Origin: Neotamlana nanhaiensis
Lineage (GTDB): Bacteria > Bacteroidota > Bacteroidia > Flavobacteriales > Flavobacteriaceae
DNA: 64,000 bases
Direction of reading: 5' to 3'
Assembly (NCBI RefSeq): GCF_000943555.1
Contig: NZ_JTDV01000010.1
Span: 186,001-250,000 of the forward strand
Shown here: piece by piece, positions 52,546 through 61,962 of the stretch
Numbering within the stretch: position 1 is the first letter of the stretch
Layout: the number at the start of each line of letters is the position of its first letter
Made by a program: the position numbers and the translations under genes
Notes under the pieces: model-generated
The model's input: only the letters and a program-made list of their open reading frames with translations
Databases searched by the model: none
Told to the model about the DNA's origin: nothing

Positions 52546-54270
52546 TTAAAAATCGAATTTATAGGTGGCACCTGCCAAAAACTGAATGCCCTGAACCGGG
52601 AAATTTTGCCATTTCTGGTAACTGTTGTTTGCTAAATTATTTCCTCTAGCATACACCGAAAATTTATCGTTTATATGGTAACCTACGTGTGCGTTGGCAT
52701 CGAAAAAGCTATCTAGAGTTAAAGTTTGTGTAGTTGGAGAACTTTCCATTACAATTAAATCTTTTCGCTCGCCTACATAAAATAAATTTGCTCCTGCAAA
52801 CCAATTTTGGTTGATTTGATAATCGAAAAACAACGACCCTTTTATGTCTGGTAAATTCCAAGCTTCTGGCTGTGTTTTGGCATCGTAAGCAAAATATTCG
52901 GCTTTTAAACCTAACTTAAAATTACGACTAACATCCACATTTATTTCGCCAGCTACTCCAAAGGTATCGACGTTATCGTAAACAATTCCGAAGGAATTCC
53001 CGTACTCGTAAGCCTCGGTAGCCGATACATCTTTTATAGCATTGGTTATAAACAAAGCTTTGTTTTTATCGGCATTGTAATGACCACTTATACTATAACT
53101 CATATTACTCGATAACTTACCTTTTAAACCAATGAAAGCTTTGTAAAGATTATCGGTTGGTGCAATATTTAAAGTTGGCGACACAAACGGGTTTTCGGCC
53201 GCAAAACCATAGTATGAATTTTGGTTTAAATCGCCTTGAACACCACCATAAACAATTAAAACATCGTTTACCAAACGATAAGTTGCTGTTACATTTGGAT
53301 ACAAATAAAACTTACTCGCCCCTGTTTCTTTATCGTTTAAATAATAGGTTGACACACCAAGATTTAAGGTTAAATCGTCGCGTTTAAGCTCGTAAGTTGG
53401 CGAAAGACCAACGAAGAAATTCCCATAATCGAGCGCATCGGTGGTGAAATAATTTTTATCGAACGTACCACCAAGATAATCGAATGTTAAACCTGCTGAG
53501 ATTTCGATATCGTTTATAGGCAAATCGAAAGCTGTATTTACGACTAACCTATTTTCTCCCGAACCTTGGTTATCGCCGAAACGACGAAATTTAAAATCGG
53601 CCGATTTAATATAAGCATCTTCAAAAGAAATATCGGCACCAAAATGCGCATTATAAAACATATGATCGACCGCTGGGTTATTTGTCTGTACGGTTAAAAC
53701 TTGCGATTCGGGCACACCATACCAGTTGTAAACTTGATGCTGAAAACCACCTTCTACATTCCAAGCGTAATCGCGCATGTGGCTACTGTAATTTACATTA
53801 ACTTTTGAATTTGAAAAATGGTCGTCGAACTCAACGCCTTCAATACCGCCTTGTGAAGAATGATGACTTACATAACCACCAACACTTTCGTTACGGTTTA
53901 AAGCATGGTTTAAATACACTTCCCCTAGAAGTGTGGTGTATGTGCCCACGCCCAAAGTGGCGTAATTATCGAAAATTTTAGCAGGTTCGCGCTTTTCTAC
54001 AACAGCTGCCTTACCTTTTGCAGGTGTAAATGTTGATGCCACCGGAAAAGAAAAAATATTGTATTTCACCACTTTTTTAGTTTCGGTGGTTTCGTCGTCA
54101 AGCTTTGGTGTTTCACGAACTTTAAACGCATCAGAAATAGTTGGTGTATATGGTTTTACAACATCAATAACACCAGTGTTTATAGTATCTCCTTGTCGGT
54201 TTTGAGAAAACGCTACCGTAGCATTAATTGTAAATACTACCAATAAAATATGTTTTATGTGCTTTCGCAT
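52546..54270 (-). CDS. Outer-membrane beta-barrel protein, plugless TonB-receptor-like
   Basis: A 574-aa protein with signal peptide 1-22 (ending ATVAFS|Q). After an ~80-residue periplasmic-looking lead (GVIDVVKPYTPTISDAFKVR) comes a long run of amphipathic strands (from YATLGVGTYTTLLGEVYLNH) ending in GATYKFDF, with a C-terminal Phe. No plug domain is seen, so it is unlike a normal TonB-dependent receptor. It follows the 1012-aa TPR gene with a 108-bp gap; the pair probably works together at the outer membrane. Confidence 0.85.
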   Translation of the reverse strand: MRKHIKHILLVVFTINATVAFSQNRQGDTINTGVIDVVKPYTPTISDAFKVRETPKLDDETTETKKVVKYNIFSFPVASTFTPAKGKAAVVEKREPAKIFDNYATLGVGTYTTLLGEVYLNHALNRNESVGGYVSHHSSQGGIEGVEFDDHFSNSKVNVNYSSHMRDYAWNVEGGFQHQVYNWYGVPESQVLTVQTNNPAVDHMFYNAHFGADISFEDAYIKSADFKFRRFGDNQGSGENRLVVNTAFDLPINDIEISAGLTFDYLGGTFDKNYFTTDALDYGNFFVGLSPTYELKRDDLTLNLGVSTYYLNDKETGASKFYLYPNVTATYRLVNDVLIVYGGVQGDLNQNSYYGFAAENPFVSPTLNIAPTDNLYKAFIGLKGKLSSNMSYSISGHYNADKNKALFITNAIKDVSATEAYEYGNSFGIVYDNVDTFGVAGEINVDVSRNFKLGLKAEYFAYDAKTQPEAWNLPDIKGSLFFDYQINQNWFAGANLFYVGERKDLIVMESSPTTQTLTLDSFFDANAHVGYHINDKFSVYARGNNLANNSYQKWQNFPVQGIQFLAGATYKFDF

Positions 54271-54378
54271 GGGTTTTGCTTTTTTTTACTTAATCCACAA
54301 CCGTGGAATTGATTTTGATTTTATTCTGATTGATATTTTGCACTATTAATTCAAGATAAACGCGTGTTGCTCTTAAAA

Positions 54379-57300
54379 TTAATCTTCAGTTTCAATTGAT
54401 GAATTTGTTTTAGCTTCTTCGGTTTTAATTTTCTTTAATTCGGCTCTCGCTTCGCTAATAACATCGTCGAAATCTGGAAAATTTTGGATCACACTTTCTA
54501 AAATATACGTGGCTTGAAATGCATCTTTTAAAGCATAAAAGTTTTTAGCCATAAGCACCAAACCTTTGGCACTGTAATATTTATAACCCGAAAAATCTTT
54601 TGCTAATTTTTGTACCGCCGTGTTTGAGGATTCATATTTTGCTTCTTTATTTTTAAAATAAGCGTTGTAATATAAAGCTTCAGCAGCGGTTTCGCCTGTG
54701 GCTACTTTTTCAACTTCTGCGTAAGAGGTTTTAGCTTTAGCTTCATTGTTTGTTTTTATAGCCGAACGTGCAATAATTACATGTGCATCACTTTTTATTT
54801 TGTTATCAATTTTTGAACTGTTCAACACTTTTTCCGCGTAAGCGACAGCCTCATTATAATTTTCTAATTGATAATTGGCTTTCATTAAATTAGACTGTGC
54901 AAACACCACGTTTTGAGGAAAATTAGCTTCGGCCTCCAAACGCTGTAGCACCGGAATAGCGTTTTTCCAGTTTTTCTTCTCTAAATGATATTGAGATAAA
55001 CGTGTTAAAGCTTCTTCGGTATATTCGTTTTGCGATGTTTCCGCAATATATTGGTAATGTGGCGCTGCGTTTTCTAGCAAATCTTTTTTGTAATACAACT
55101 GTGCGATATAAAATTGCGCTTGTAAGGCGTGCAGACCATTTGGAAACTGACTTAAATATTGGTTGAATTGTTTAATGGCTCTATCGGTGTTGCCATCGAC
55201 GTATTGTTTTTCGGCTGCTTCGTAAGTGGTATTATCCAAATCGGTGTCGGTAACCTCCACATAATCCAAGGTTTTTACCCAAGCAGCATACTCATCAACT
55301 TTTCCTAAATCAATATAAATTAAACGCGCCGTTGAAACCGCTTGCACTGCCTCGGGCGAACCTGCATAATTACTAGCAACGTTTTTAAACTTCACCAAAG
55401 CATCTTGGTTTTGGTTGGCGTTGTAATAAATTAAACCTTGTCGTAACAATGCTTTTGGCACAAACGAACTGTTTTTATACGCTACACTTAATTTGTTATA
55501 CGTGGTGTGCGCTTTTTGAGTTTGACCTTCTTTCACATAAGAATTACCAAGTTCGTACATGGCATCGTCACGTAATTTTGACTTTGGATATGTTTCAATA
55601 AAAGTTTCTAATTCATGTATTTTTTTTGAAGATTGCCCCGCATAACCAACGCTTAAAGCTTTTTGAAAAAAGGCATAGTCGGATTCTATTTCGTTTAACT
55701 TTATGGCATTTTGATAGGCATTTATTGCATTTTGGTATTCGCTAGACACAAAATAACCATCGCCTAACCTTAAATACGCATCGTTAAGTCTTACCTTATC
55801 ATCCTTATGATTACTAATGAATTGATTGAAATAGGTGGTTGCCTGCGGATAACTTTTTAACTTAAAATAAGTGTAGGCTAAATTATAATCTAAATTCTCG
55901 AATTCTGGTGTTTCTGAAGCTTCTGCCATTTGGCCAAACTGTTTAAAACCTATTAAAGCATCATCAAAATTAGATAAATTATAATCGGCTTCGGCTTTCC
56001 AAAAAGTCGCTCGTGCTGTGTAAATAGCTTCCAGCGATTCTTTTAACGAGGCATCAAATAAATTTTCGGCTTCTAAATAATCGTTTTCATTATACAACTC
56101 TAAACCGCGATAAAAAGCTACTTTTTGGTAAGCTACTTTGTTATCGTAACTATTTTTTCCTTTTAAAAGCTTTAAAGCTTCGGCATAGTTTTTTGATGTG
56201 ATGTACGAATCGATTAACAGGGTTTCAATTTCTTCGCGATAGCTTGTTTCTGGGTATTTATCTAAATAAGCTGCTAAAACTTGTGGTGCCGATTGATACG
56301 GATTCCCTATTTCGTAACTAATTTTAGCATAATTCAACCAAGCATCTTCTTGAATTTTTAAATCGAAATCCATTTCTGAAGCATTTTTAAACGCATTTAA
56401 AGCTTCTTGTTTTTTATCGAGATGCACATAACTTTCGCCTAAATGATAATAGGCATTTTGAGCAATGCTGTTACTACCACCTACAATTTTATTAAACTCA
56501 TTTATAGCATTTTCGTAATCTTTTTGTTTGTAATAGGTGTAACCCAATTGGTAATAATCGGTGTTATTCCACTTGGCGGTTTTATCGCGCTTTCCTTGTC
56601 GTCCTTGGTACGCTTTTAAATACGGTAAAGCTTCAGTGTAATTTTCGAGATTAAAGTAGCTCTCACCTATTATTTTTGATAGTTCGGATACTTCATTTTC
56701 GTCACTAGAATCTAATCGGTCTTTTGCTAACGCAATAGCTTTTTCAAAATTTCCTAGTTTAAAATTTAAATCGGCTTGGTAGTACGATAGTTTTTCTTTG
56801 TAACGTTCTTGGTCGCTTACCTGATCGAAATACTCGTTAGCTTCATCGTAATCGTCGCCTTCATAAGCCATAAAACCAATGTAATATTTGGCTTGTGAGC
56901 CATATTCTTTTGAGCTTTCAACACGATTTAAATACTTTTTAGCATCTTTATATTGCTTCACAGAAAACGCCGAATAACCATTGTTAAAGTAAAATTTTTC
57001 CTTTTCACTTCGGCCTAAAGCATTTTCGTTTACTTTATCATACCACTTTCTGGCATACGCATATTTAGAATTTTCGAAATAATAATCGGCTACATCAACA
57101 TAAGCCGTATTTCGCTTGGTACTTGTTGGATATTCTGCTACAAAATTCTCAACCAATTGGTCGGCATTTTGCTGATTTAAACGCACCGCACAATTGGCTA
57201 TATAATAAGCACAATCGGATTGTAAAATATCTTCTTCGGCCGTTTTTTTAACGCTCGAAAACAGCGATTGCGCTGCTAAATATTGCTGATTATTATAAAG

Positions 57301-57417
57301 CGATAATGCTTTTTGATAATCGACTAAGTTGCTAGTATAAGTGGCCGATTGCTGTGCCATTGTTGGGAAAACAAAACCCAAAACAAGCATGAGGGAAAGT
57401 ATGTTTTTGTAAATCAT
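54379..57417 (-). CDS. Large periplasmic TPR protein
   Basis: A 1012-aa exported protein with signal peptide 1-21 (VLGFVFPTMA|Q). Nearly the whole length is TPR repeats: QKALSLYNNQQYLAAQSLFS, then YYQLGYTYYKQKDYENAINE, AYYHLGESYVHLDKKQEALN, YLRLGDGYFVSSEYQNAINA and more, roughly 20 or more units. Several resemble YbgF/BamD-type repeats. It lacks any enzyme motif. A scaffold for envelope assembly is likely, in step with the barrel gene downstream. -7 promoter element at 57446-57453. Confidence 0.9.
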   Translation of the reverse strand: MIYKNILSLMLVLGFVFPTMAQQSATYTSNLVDYQKALSLYNNQQYLAAQSLFSSVKKTAEEDILQSDCAYYIANCAVRLNQQNADQLVENFVAEYPTSTKRNTAYVDVADYYFENSKYAYARKWYDKVNENALGRSEKEKFYFNNGYSAFSVKQYKDAKKYLNRVESSKEYGSQAKYYIGFMAYEGDDYDEANEYFDQVSDQERYKEKLSYYQADLNFKLGNFEKAIALAKDRLDSSDENEVSELSKIIGESYFNLENYTEALPYLKAYQGRQGKRDKTAKWNNTDYYQLGYTYYKQKDYENAINEFNKIVGGSNSIAQNAYYHLGESYVHLDKKQEALNAFKNASEMDFDLKIQEDAWLNYAKISYEIGNPYQSAPQVLAAYLDKYPETSYREEIETLLIDSYITSKNYAEALKLLKGKNSYDNKVAYQKVAFYRGLELYNENDYLEAENLFDASLKESLEAIYTARATFWKAEADYNLSNFDDALIGFKQFGQMAEASETPEFENLDYNLAYTYFKLKSYPQATTYFNQFISNHKDDKVRLNDAYLRLGDGYFVSSEYQNAINAYQNAIKLNEIESDYAFFQKALSVGYAGQSSKKIHELETFIETYPKSKLRDDAMYELGNSYVKEGQTQKAHTTYNKLSVAYKNSSFVPKALLRQGLIYYNANQNQDALVKFKNVASNYAGSPEAVQAVSTARLIYIDLGKVDEYAAWVKTLDYVEVTDTDLDNTTYEAAEKQYVDGNTDRAIKQFNQYLSQFPNGLHALQAQFYIAQLYYKKDLLENAAPHYQYIAETSQNEYTEEALTRLSQYHLEKKNWKNAIPVLQRLEAEANFPQNVVFAQSNLMKANYQLENYNEAVAYAEKVLNSSKIDNKIKSDAHVIIARSAIKTNNEAKAKTSYAEVEKVATGETAAEALYYNAYFKNKEAKYESSNTAVQKLAKDFSGYKYYSAKGLVLMAKNFYALKDAFQATYILESVIQNFPDFDDVISEARAELKKIKTEEAKTNSSIETED

Positions 57418-57445
57418 TTACAAGTCGTTTTTTAATTTGAGTATT

Positions 57446-57453
57446 CAAAGATA
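57446..57453 (-). promoter_or_regulatory. Predicted -7 element for the TPR/barrel operon
   Basis: Minus-strand TATCTTTG matches TAnnTTTG and lies 29 bp before the ATG at 57417. A TTG appears about 22 bp upstream of it. The rest of the 221-bp gap to ftsE is AT-rich without a gene. Confidence 0.5.
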
Positions 57454-57638
57454 AATGAATCTAAATTGTATAACGCAACAATCGTGCTAGAATTATAAAT
57501 GGAGTTATTAAATATTTTAAATGATAAATTTTAGAATATTAAAAGTAAAAAGTAACACACTACACAATAAAAATATAAGCATATGGTTTGTTAGGTTAAA
57601 CTATAAACTTTAAACTTGTACTCTTAAACTGTTATAAC

Positions 57639-58322
57639 ATGTCTACCCCTATTTTACAATTAAAAGACGTCTCTATTTTTCAAGGCGGAAGCTTAGTTCT
57701 TTCTAACATTAACTTAGAAATGAACAAAGGTGATTTTGTATATTTAATTGGTAAAACAGGCTCCGGAAAAAGTAGTTTTATGAAAACGCTTTACGGCGAT
57801 TTACCTTTAACTGAAGGCGAAGGTAGCATTGTAGATTTTGACTTAAAAACTTTAAAAGAGAAAGAAATCCCGTTTTTAAGACGTAAATTAGGTGTTGTTT
57901 TTCAAGATTTTAAATTATTACCCGACAGAAACATTAATGATAATTTGCTTTTTGTTTTAAAAGCAACTGGTTGGAAAGACAAAACCAAAATGACCACTCG
58001 CGTTGAAGAAGTTTTAACCAAGGTGGACATGAAAACCAAAGGCTTTAAATTTCCGCATGAAATTTCTGGAGGCGAGCAACAACGTGTTGCCATTGCTCGT
58101 GCTTTACTAAACCATCCAGAATTAATTTTAGCCGATGAGCCCACAGGAAACTTAGACCCTCAAACCAGCATTGAAGTTATGGAGGTTTTACAAGAACTCA
58201 GCAAAAATGGTAACACTATTTTAATGGCAACACACGACTATGCGTTACTATTAAAATATCCTAGAAAAACATTAAAGTGCGACGAAAACCAAGTTTATGA
58301 AGTCGTGCAGCGAAAAAGCTAA
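57639..58322 (+). CDS. ftsE: Cell-division ATP-binding protein FtsE
   Basis: A 227-aa ABC ATPase: Walker [10 protein letters not shown] (38-46), Q-loop [20 protein letters not shown], signature [15 protein letters not shown] and Walker [14 protein letters not shown]. The Q-loop and DRNI..N stretch match FtsE, which pairs with FtsX to control peptidoglycan hydrolases at division. FtsX is not next door. Instead a methyltransferase gene overlaps the stop by 1 bp (TAATG), opening a glycan cluster. Confidence 0.92.
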   Translation: MSTPILQLKDVSIFQGGSLVLSNINLEMNKGDFVYLIGKTGSGKSSFMKTLYGDLPLTEGEGSIVDFDLKTLKEKEIPFLRRKLGVVFQDFKLLPDRNINDNLLFVLKATGWKDKTKMTTRVEEVLTKVDMKTKGFKFPHEISGGEQQRVAIARALLNHPELILADEPTGNLDPQTSIEVMEVLQELSKNGNTILMATHDYALLLKYPRKTLKCDENQVYEVVQRKS

Positions 58323-59065
58323 TGATTTACCATGTAATAAAACAAAAGGCCAAAACTTTAATTCCGAAAAAAGTTTTATTTAAAAACGAATTATTCTTTC
58401 GTTCGCTTTACGGTTTTTTTCACAAAGGCAAAACCCACCAATGCAATATTTGCAAGCATAAACTAAAACAGTTTGTACCTTTAAAAACCAACGATTTACT
58501 TTGCCCGTTTTGTGGTAGTTTATCAAGAAACCGTAGGTTATGGCATATTTTGAATAAAGAAGATGCTATAAATGGTTCTATCTTACATTTTTCACCATCA
58601 CGAAGCTTATATAGAATCTTAAAAAAAGAATCTTCCGTAAAATACTTTAGCACCGATTTTGAAGATGAGTTTTTAGCCGATTACCAATTTGATATTACAA
58701 AAATAAATAGACCTAATAATAGTTTCGACACCATAATTTGCTATCATATTTTAGAGCATATTGTTGAGGATCACAAAGCCATGGAAGAGCTTTACCGTGT
58801 TTTAAAACCTAACGGAAAACTATTTATACAAACACCTTTTAAAGCAGGAGCTATTTACGAAGATGCATCAATTGTTTCACCTGAAGCTCGATTACAACAT
58901 TTCGGACAAGAAGATCATGTAAGAATATATTCGGTTGAAGGCTTAAAAGAAAGATTAGAAAAGGTTGGCTTCACTGTTAACATACTTCAATTTAATAATC
59001 ACATTGAAGACTCGAAGTTTTATGGGTTTACAATACCTGAAACCATCTTAAAACTTAGCAAATAA
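58322..59065 (+). CDS. Class I methyltransferase with zinc-finger-like N-terminus
   Basis: A 247-aa cytosolic protein. Residues about 39-70 have CNICKHKLKQF...LLCPFCGSLSRNRRLW, a four-cysteine zinc ribbon. The methyltransferase core follows with SILHFSPSRSLYRIL, DYQFDITKINRPNNSFDTII (motif II region) and YHILEHIVEDHKAMEELYRV (motif III), of the UbiE/COQ5-like type. Overlaps ftsE and the next glycosyltransferase by 1 bp each, so it is part of a coupled surface-glycan operon. Probably methylates a sugar or lipid; substrate unknown. Confidence 0.88.
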   Translation: MIYHVIKQKAKTLIPKKVLFKNELFFRSLYGFFHKGKTHQCNICKHKLKQFVPLKTNDLLCPFCGSLSRNRRLWHILNKEDAINGSILHFSPSRSLYRILKKESSVKYFSTDFEDEFLADYQFDITKINRPNNSFDTIICYHILEHIVEDHKAMEELYRVLKPNGKLFIQTPFKAGAIYEDASIVSPEARLQHFGQEDHVRIYSVEGLKERLEKVGFTVNILQFNNHIEDSKFYGFTIPETILKLSK

Positions 59066-59910
59066 TGCTTTCGGTATTAATTCCAACATACAACTGCCAA
59101 ATTACCCAGCTTGTAAATATTTTACACAAACAAACCACCGCTTTAAATATTGCATTTGAAATAATTGTTTTTGATGATTGCTCTACAAACAAAGAAACTA
59201 CTAGGCAAAACCAACGAATAACTGCTTTAAAAAACACATATTATACTATTTTAAGTAAAAACTTAGGAAGAAGCGCCATTAGAAACGCTTTAGCAAAACA
59301 AGCAAAATACGATTTGCTGCTTTTTATAGACGCTGGTACCATACCTAAAAGTAATAGTTTTATTAAAAATTATATTGACTTAAAAGTTCACAAAATAGCA
59401 TCAGGAGGTATGACATTTCTAGAAATTCCTCCCCAAAAACCTAATAAATTACGATGGTTGTACACGAAACGACGCGAATTTAAGGCTCTATGCTCTTCAA
59501 ATTTTATAATACAAAAAGAAGTGTTTTTATCTCATCCTTTCGATGAAACCATAAAAACCTATGGCTACGAAGATGTTTTGTTTTTTAACACCTTAAAACA
59601 ACATCAATTTAAAATACATTTTTTTAATAATCCGGTTATTCATAATGCCGACGATAACGCCAAAATTTTTATAAAGAAAACGGAAACAGCCTTAAATAAC
59701 TTAGTGTTACTTTATAAGAAGAAGAAGATTTCTCCAGAACAAGTTAAACTATTACATGTGTATTTAACTTTAAAATCTTTAAAAATAGCTGGTTTAACCT
59801 CCTTTATCTTTAAAATTGTTAGACCATTAGTGCTAATCAACTTAAATTCTAACAATCCCTCTATTTTATTGTTCGATTTTTACAGAATAGGTTACCTTTG
59901 CCGCCATTAA
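59065..59910 (+). CDS. GT2 glycosyltransferase
   Basis: A 281-aa GT-A fold enzyme: LSVLIPTYNCQITQLVNIL, FDDCSTNKETTRQN, KNLGRSAIRNALAKQAKYD and the metal site as LLFIDAGT (usual DDD/DAD, here D-A). A later YGYEDVLFFNTLK matches the acceptor/ED motif. The C-terminus (about 230-270) is hydrophobic and may touch the membrane. Second gene after ftsE in a coupled operon. Sugar and acceptor unknown. Confidence 0.9.
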   Translation: MLSVLIPTYNCQITQLVNILHKQTTALNIAFEIIVFDDCSTNKETTRQNQRITALKNTYYTILSKNLGRSAIRNALAKQAKYDLLLFIDAGTIPKSNSFIKNYIDLKVHKIASGGMTFLEIPPQKPNKLRWLYTKRREFKALCSSNFIIQKEVFLSHPFDETIKTYGYEDVLFFNTLKQHQFKIHFFNNPVIHNADDNAKIFIKKTETALNNLVLLYKKKKISPEQVKLLHVYLTLKSLKIAGLTSFIFKIVRPLVLINLNSNNPSILLFDFYRIGYLCRH

Positions 59911-59920
59911 CAAAAAGCGA

Positions 59921-60862
59921 ATGTCATTTTTTTCTGTAATTATTCCTTTGTATAACAAGGAAAAATATATTGAAGCCACCTTAAATAGTGTTTTAAACCA
60001 AGAATTTAAAGACTTTGAAATTATTATTTTTGATGATGGCAGTACAGATGATAGCTTAAAGCAGGTTGAAGCATTCTCTGATTCAAGAATTTTAATAATA
60101 AAAGAGATAAACCAAGGTGTTTCGGCCGCAAGAAACAAATCAATTGAGCTGGCCAAAGGCAAGTACATAGCGCTTTTAGATGCCGATGATATTTGGGAAC
60201 CAAACCATTTAACAGAATTACACAAATTAATAACACTTTTTCCAGAAGCTGGACTCTATTGTAACAACTACCGTGTGTTTTATAACAGTGCTGTGTCTCG
60301 ACCTGCAAAATTTAATTTTCAATACGCTGCAAATGGGGTATTGGTTAACGATTTTTTTAAGGCGAGCATTATAAATTGTGTTGCTTGGACGTCATCGGTA
60401 TGTTTTGCAAAAAATACATTTACTGAAATTGGAGGGTTTAAACCCCACTTAAAAACATCGCAAGATTTAGATTTGTGGATTAGGTTTGCCCTTAAGCACC
60501 AAGTAGCTTTTAACCCTAAAATAACTATGAGCTACAAACAATACGTTAGTAATAGTTTATCGAAAAACGAAAGCCATTATAACGAAATTCGCTATAATTT
60601 TATATCTAGTTTCTCTGAATTTGAAAAAACAAATACCTCTTTAAAATTATATTTAGATATAAATAGATATGCCGTTTCGCTTAGAGCCTTGATAAACAAT
60701 AATAAACCGCTGTATAAAAAACTAAAGCAGGAAATTGACTTTAAAAACTTAAACTTTAAGCAAAAAATACTAATAAATACTCCAAAAGTGGTGTTAAAAC
60801 TTCTTAAAAAGCTTCAAATAAGTTTAATTAAAATGCGTGTTTATTTAACGGCATTCGATTAA
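59921..60862 (+). CDS. GT2 glycosyltransferase
   Basis: A 313-aa GT-A enzyme: FFSVIIPLYNKEKYIEATLN, IFDDGSTDDSLKQVE, GVSAARNKSIELAKGKYIAL and the DxD motif LLDADDIWEPNHL (about 87-99). LKTSQDLDLWIRFALKHQ is the base-containing region. Starts 10 bp after the previous GT2 gene. Its last 4 bp overlap the convergent GT4 gene, so the plus-strand operon ends here. Confidence 0.93.
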   Translation: MSFFSVIIPLYNKEKYIEATLNSVLNQEFKDFEIIIFDDGSTDDSLKQVEAFSDSRILIIKEINQGVSAARNKSIELAKGKYIALLDADDIWEPNHLTELHKLITLFPEAGLYCNNYRVFYNSAVSRPAKFNFQYAANGVLVNDFFKASIINCVAWTSSVCFAKNTFTEIGGFKPHLKTSQDLDLWIRFALKHQVAFNPKITMSYKQYVSNSLSKNESHYNEIRYNFISSFSEFEKTNTSLKLYLDINRYAVSLRALINNNKPLYKKLKQEIDFKNLNFKQKILINTPKVVLKLLKKLQISLIKMRVYLTAFD

Positions 60863-61941
60863 TTAATATCTTGCTCTATTAATCTTTTCCAATCTTTGGC
60901 TATTTTTTCAACAGCAAATTTCTCAACACTTTTTCTAGAATTATTTTTACAAGTTTTATAAAGTTGCTTATCTATAACAAAACTATTAAATGCTTTTGCT
61001 AAAGCCTCTGGATTATGGTTTTCAACCAATAAACCATTGTGTTTATGTTTTACAATTTCACTTGGCCCCGATTTACAATCTACAGAAATCACAGGTGTTC
61101 CGCAAGTTAAAGATTCTATTAATACTCTTGGAAAACCTTCGTGATAACTTGTTAAAGCAGTAAAAACAGCATTCTTCACGTAAGGAAATGGGTTTCTTAA
61201 AAAAGGAGCATATTTAACTTTATTGTTTACTTTTAGGTTATTTATTAATCCTTTTAAAATATGGACATCGTTACCAAACCCAATAATGAGGAGATTAATG
61301 TTTTTATCTGGTAATGTTGATTTTTTATAGGCGTTTAATAACAAGGTGAAGTTTTTTACACTTTCTTCAATACGACCATACCACAAAATAAAATTGGAGG
61401 GCGTTTTTACCTCTTTATTTAACCTAACATCCAACAAGTTAACATCAATTGCATTATAAATTTGTTTAACATTTTTTAATCCATAGTTTTTTTTAATGGA
61501 CTTTTCTATTTCTTTACTTACGGCAACCAATTCAATAGGTTTTTTATAGAGCAATTTTGCCAAAACTTTATTTTGCGGAAAATATTTTTGAAGCCCATAA
61601 CTACGTACCACAGCAATCCTTTTTTTTGCCTTAAAAACGAAATTGTATAAAAAAAACTCCTTAAAAAAACTCGGTCGGGTCCGGTTATCAATAATAACAT
61701 CAAATTTATTTCTTTTAAAATATTGGCGCAAGGTTTTAAATTTATCAAAGCTAGTAAACTTAACACCAAGCTCTTTTTCTAGATTAAATAAGGTACCTGC
61801 ATATTTATAGTCTATATCGTTCTTAGTTATCATTATGTGCACATCATAACTCAAACCAGTTAGCATTTGTGAGAGTATCGCACTAGAACGTTCTGCGCCT
61901 CCTTTTCCTAAAGATGTTGCAACAATGCATATTTTTTTCAT
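60859..61941 (-). CDS. GT4 glycosyltransferase
   Basis: A 360-aa GT-B enzyme: MKKICIVATSLGKGGAERSS at the start (donor/acceptor loop), FILWYGRIEESVKNF in the C-terminal domain and the EX7E motif E-G-F-P-R-V-L-I-E (YHEGFPRVLIESLTCGTP). Probably adds a hexose to a surface glycan or lipid-linked intermediate. It follows the phosphoethanolamine-transferase-like gene by 21 bp on the minus strand, in one operon with the flippase. Confidence 0.92.
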   Translation of the reverse strand: MKKICIVATSLGKGGAERSSAILSQMLTGLSYDVHIMITKNDIDYKYAGTLFNLEKELGVKFTSFDKFKTLRQYFKRNKFDVIIDNRTRPSFFKEFFLYNFVFKAKKRIAVVRSYGLQKYFPQNKVLAKLLYKKPIELVAVSKEIEKSIKKNYGLKNVKQIYNAIDVNLLDVRLNKEVKTPSNFILWYGRIEESVKNFTLLLNAYKKSTLPDKNINLLIIGFGNDVHILKGLINNLKVNNKVKYAPFLRNPFPYVKNAVFTALTSYHEGFPRVLIESLTCGTPVISVDCKSGPSEIVKHKHNGLLVENHNPEALAKAFNSFVIDKQLYKTCKNNSRKSVEKFAVEKIAKDWKRLIEQDIN

Positions 61942-61962
61942 AACCTCTTGCTATAAATCCAA

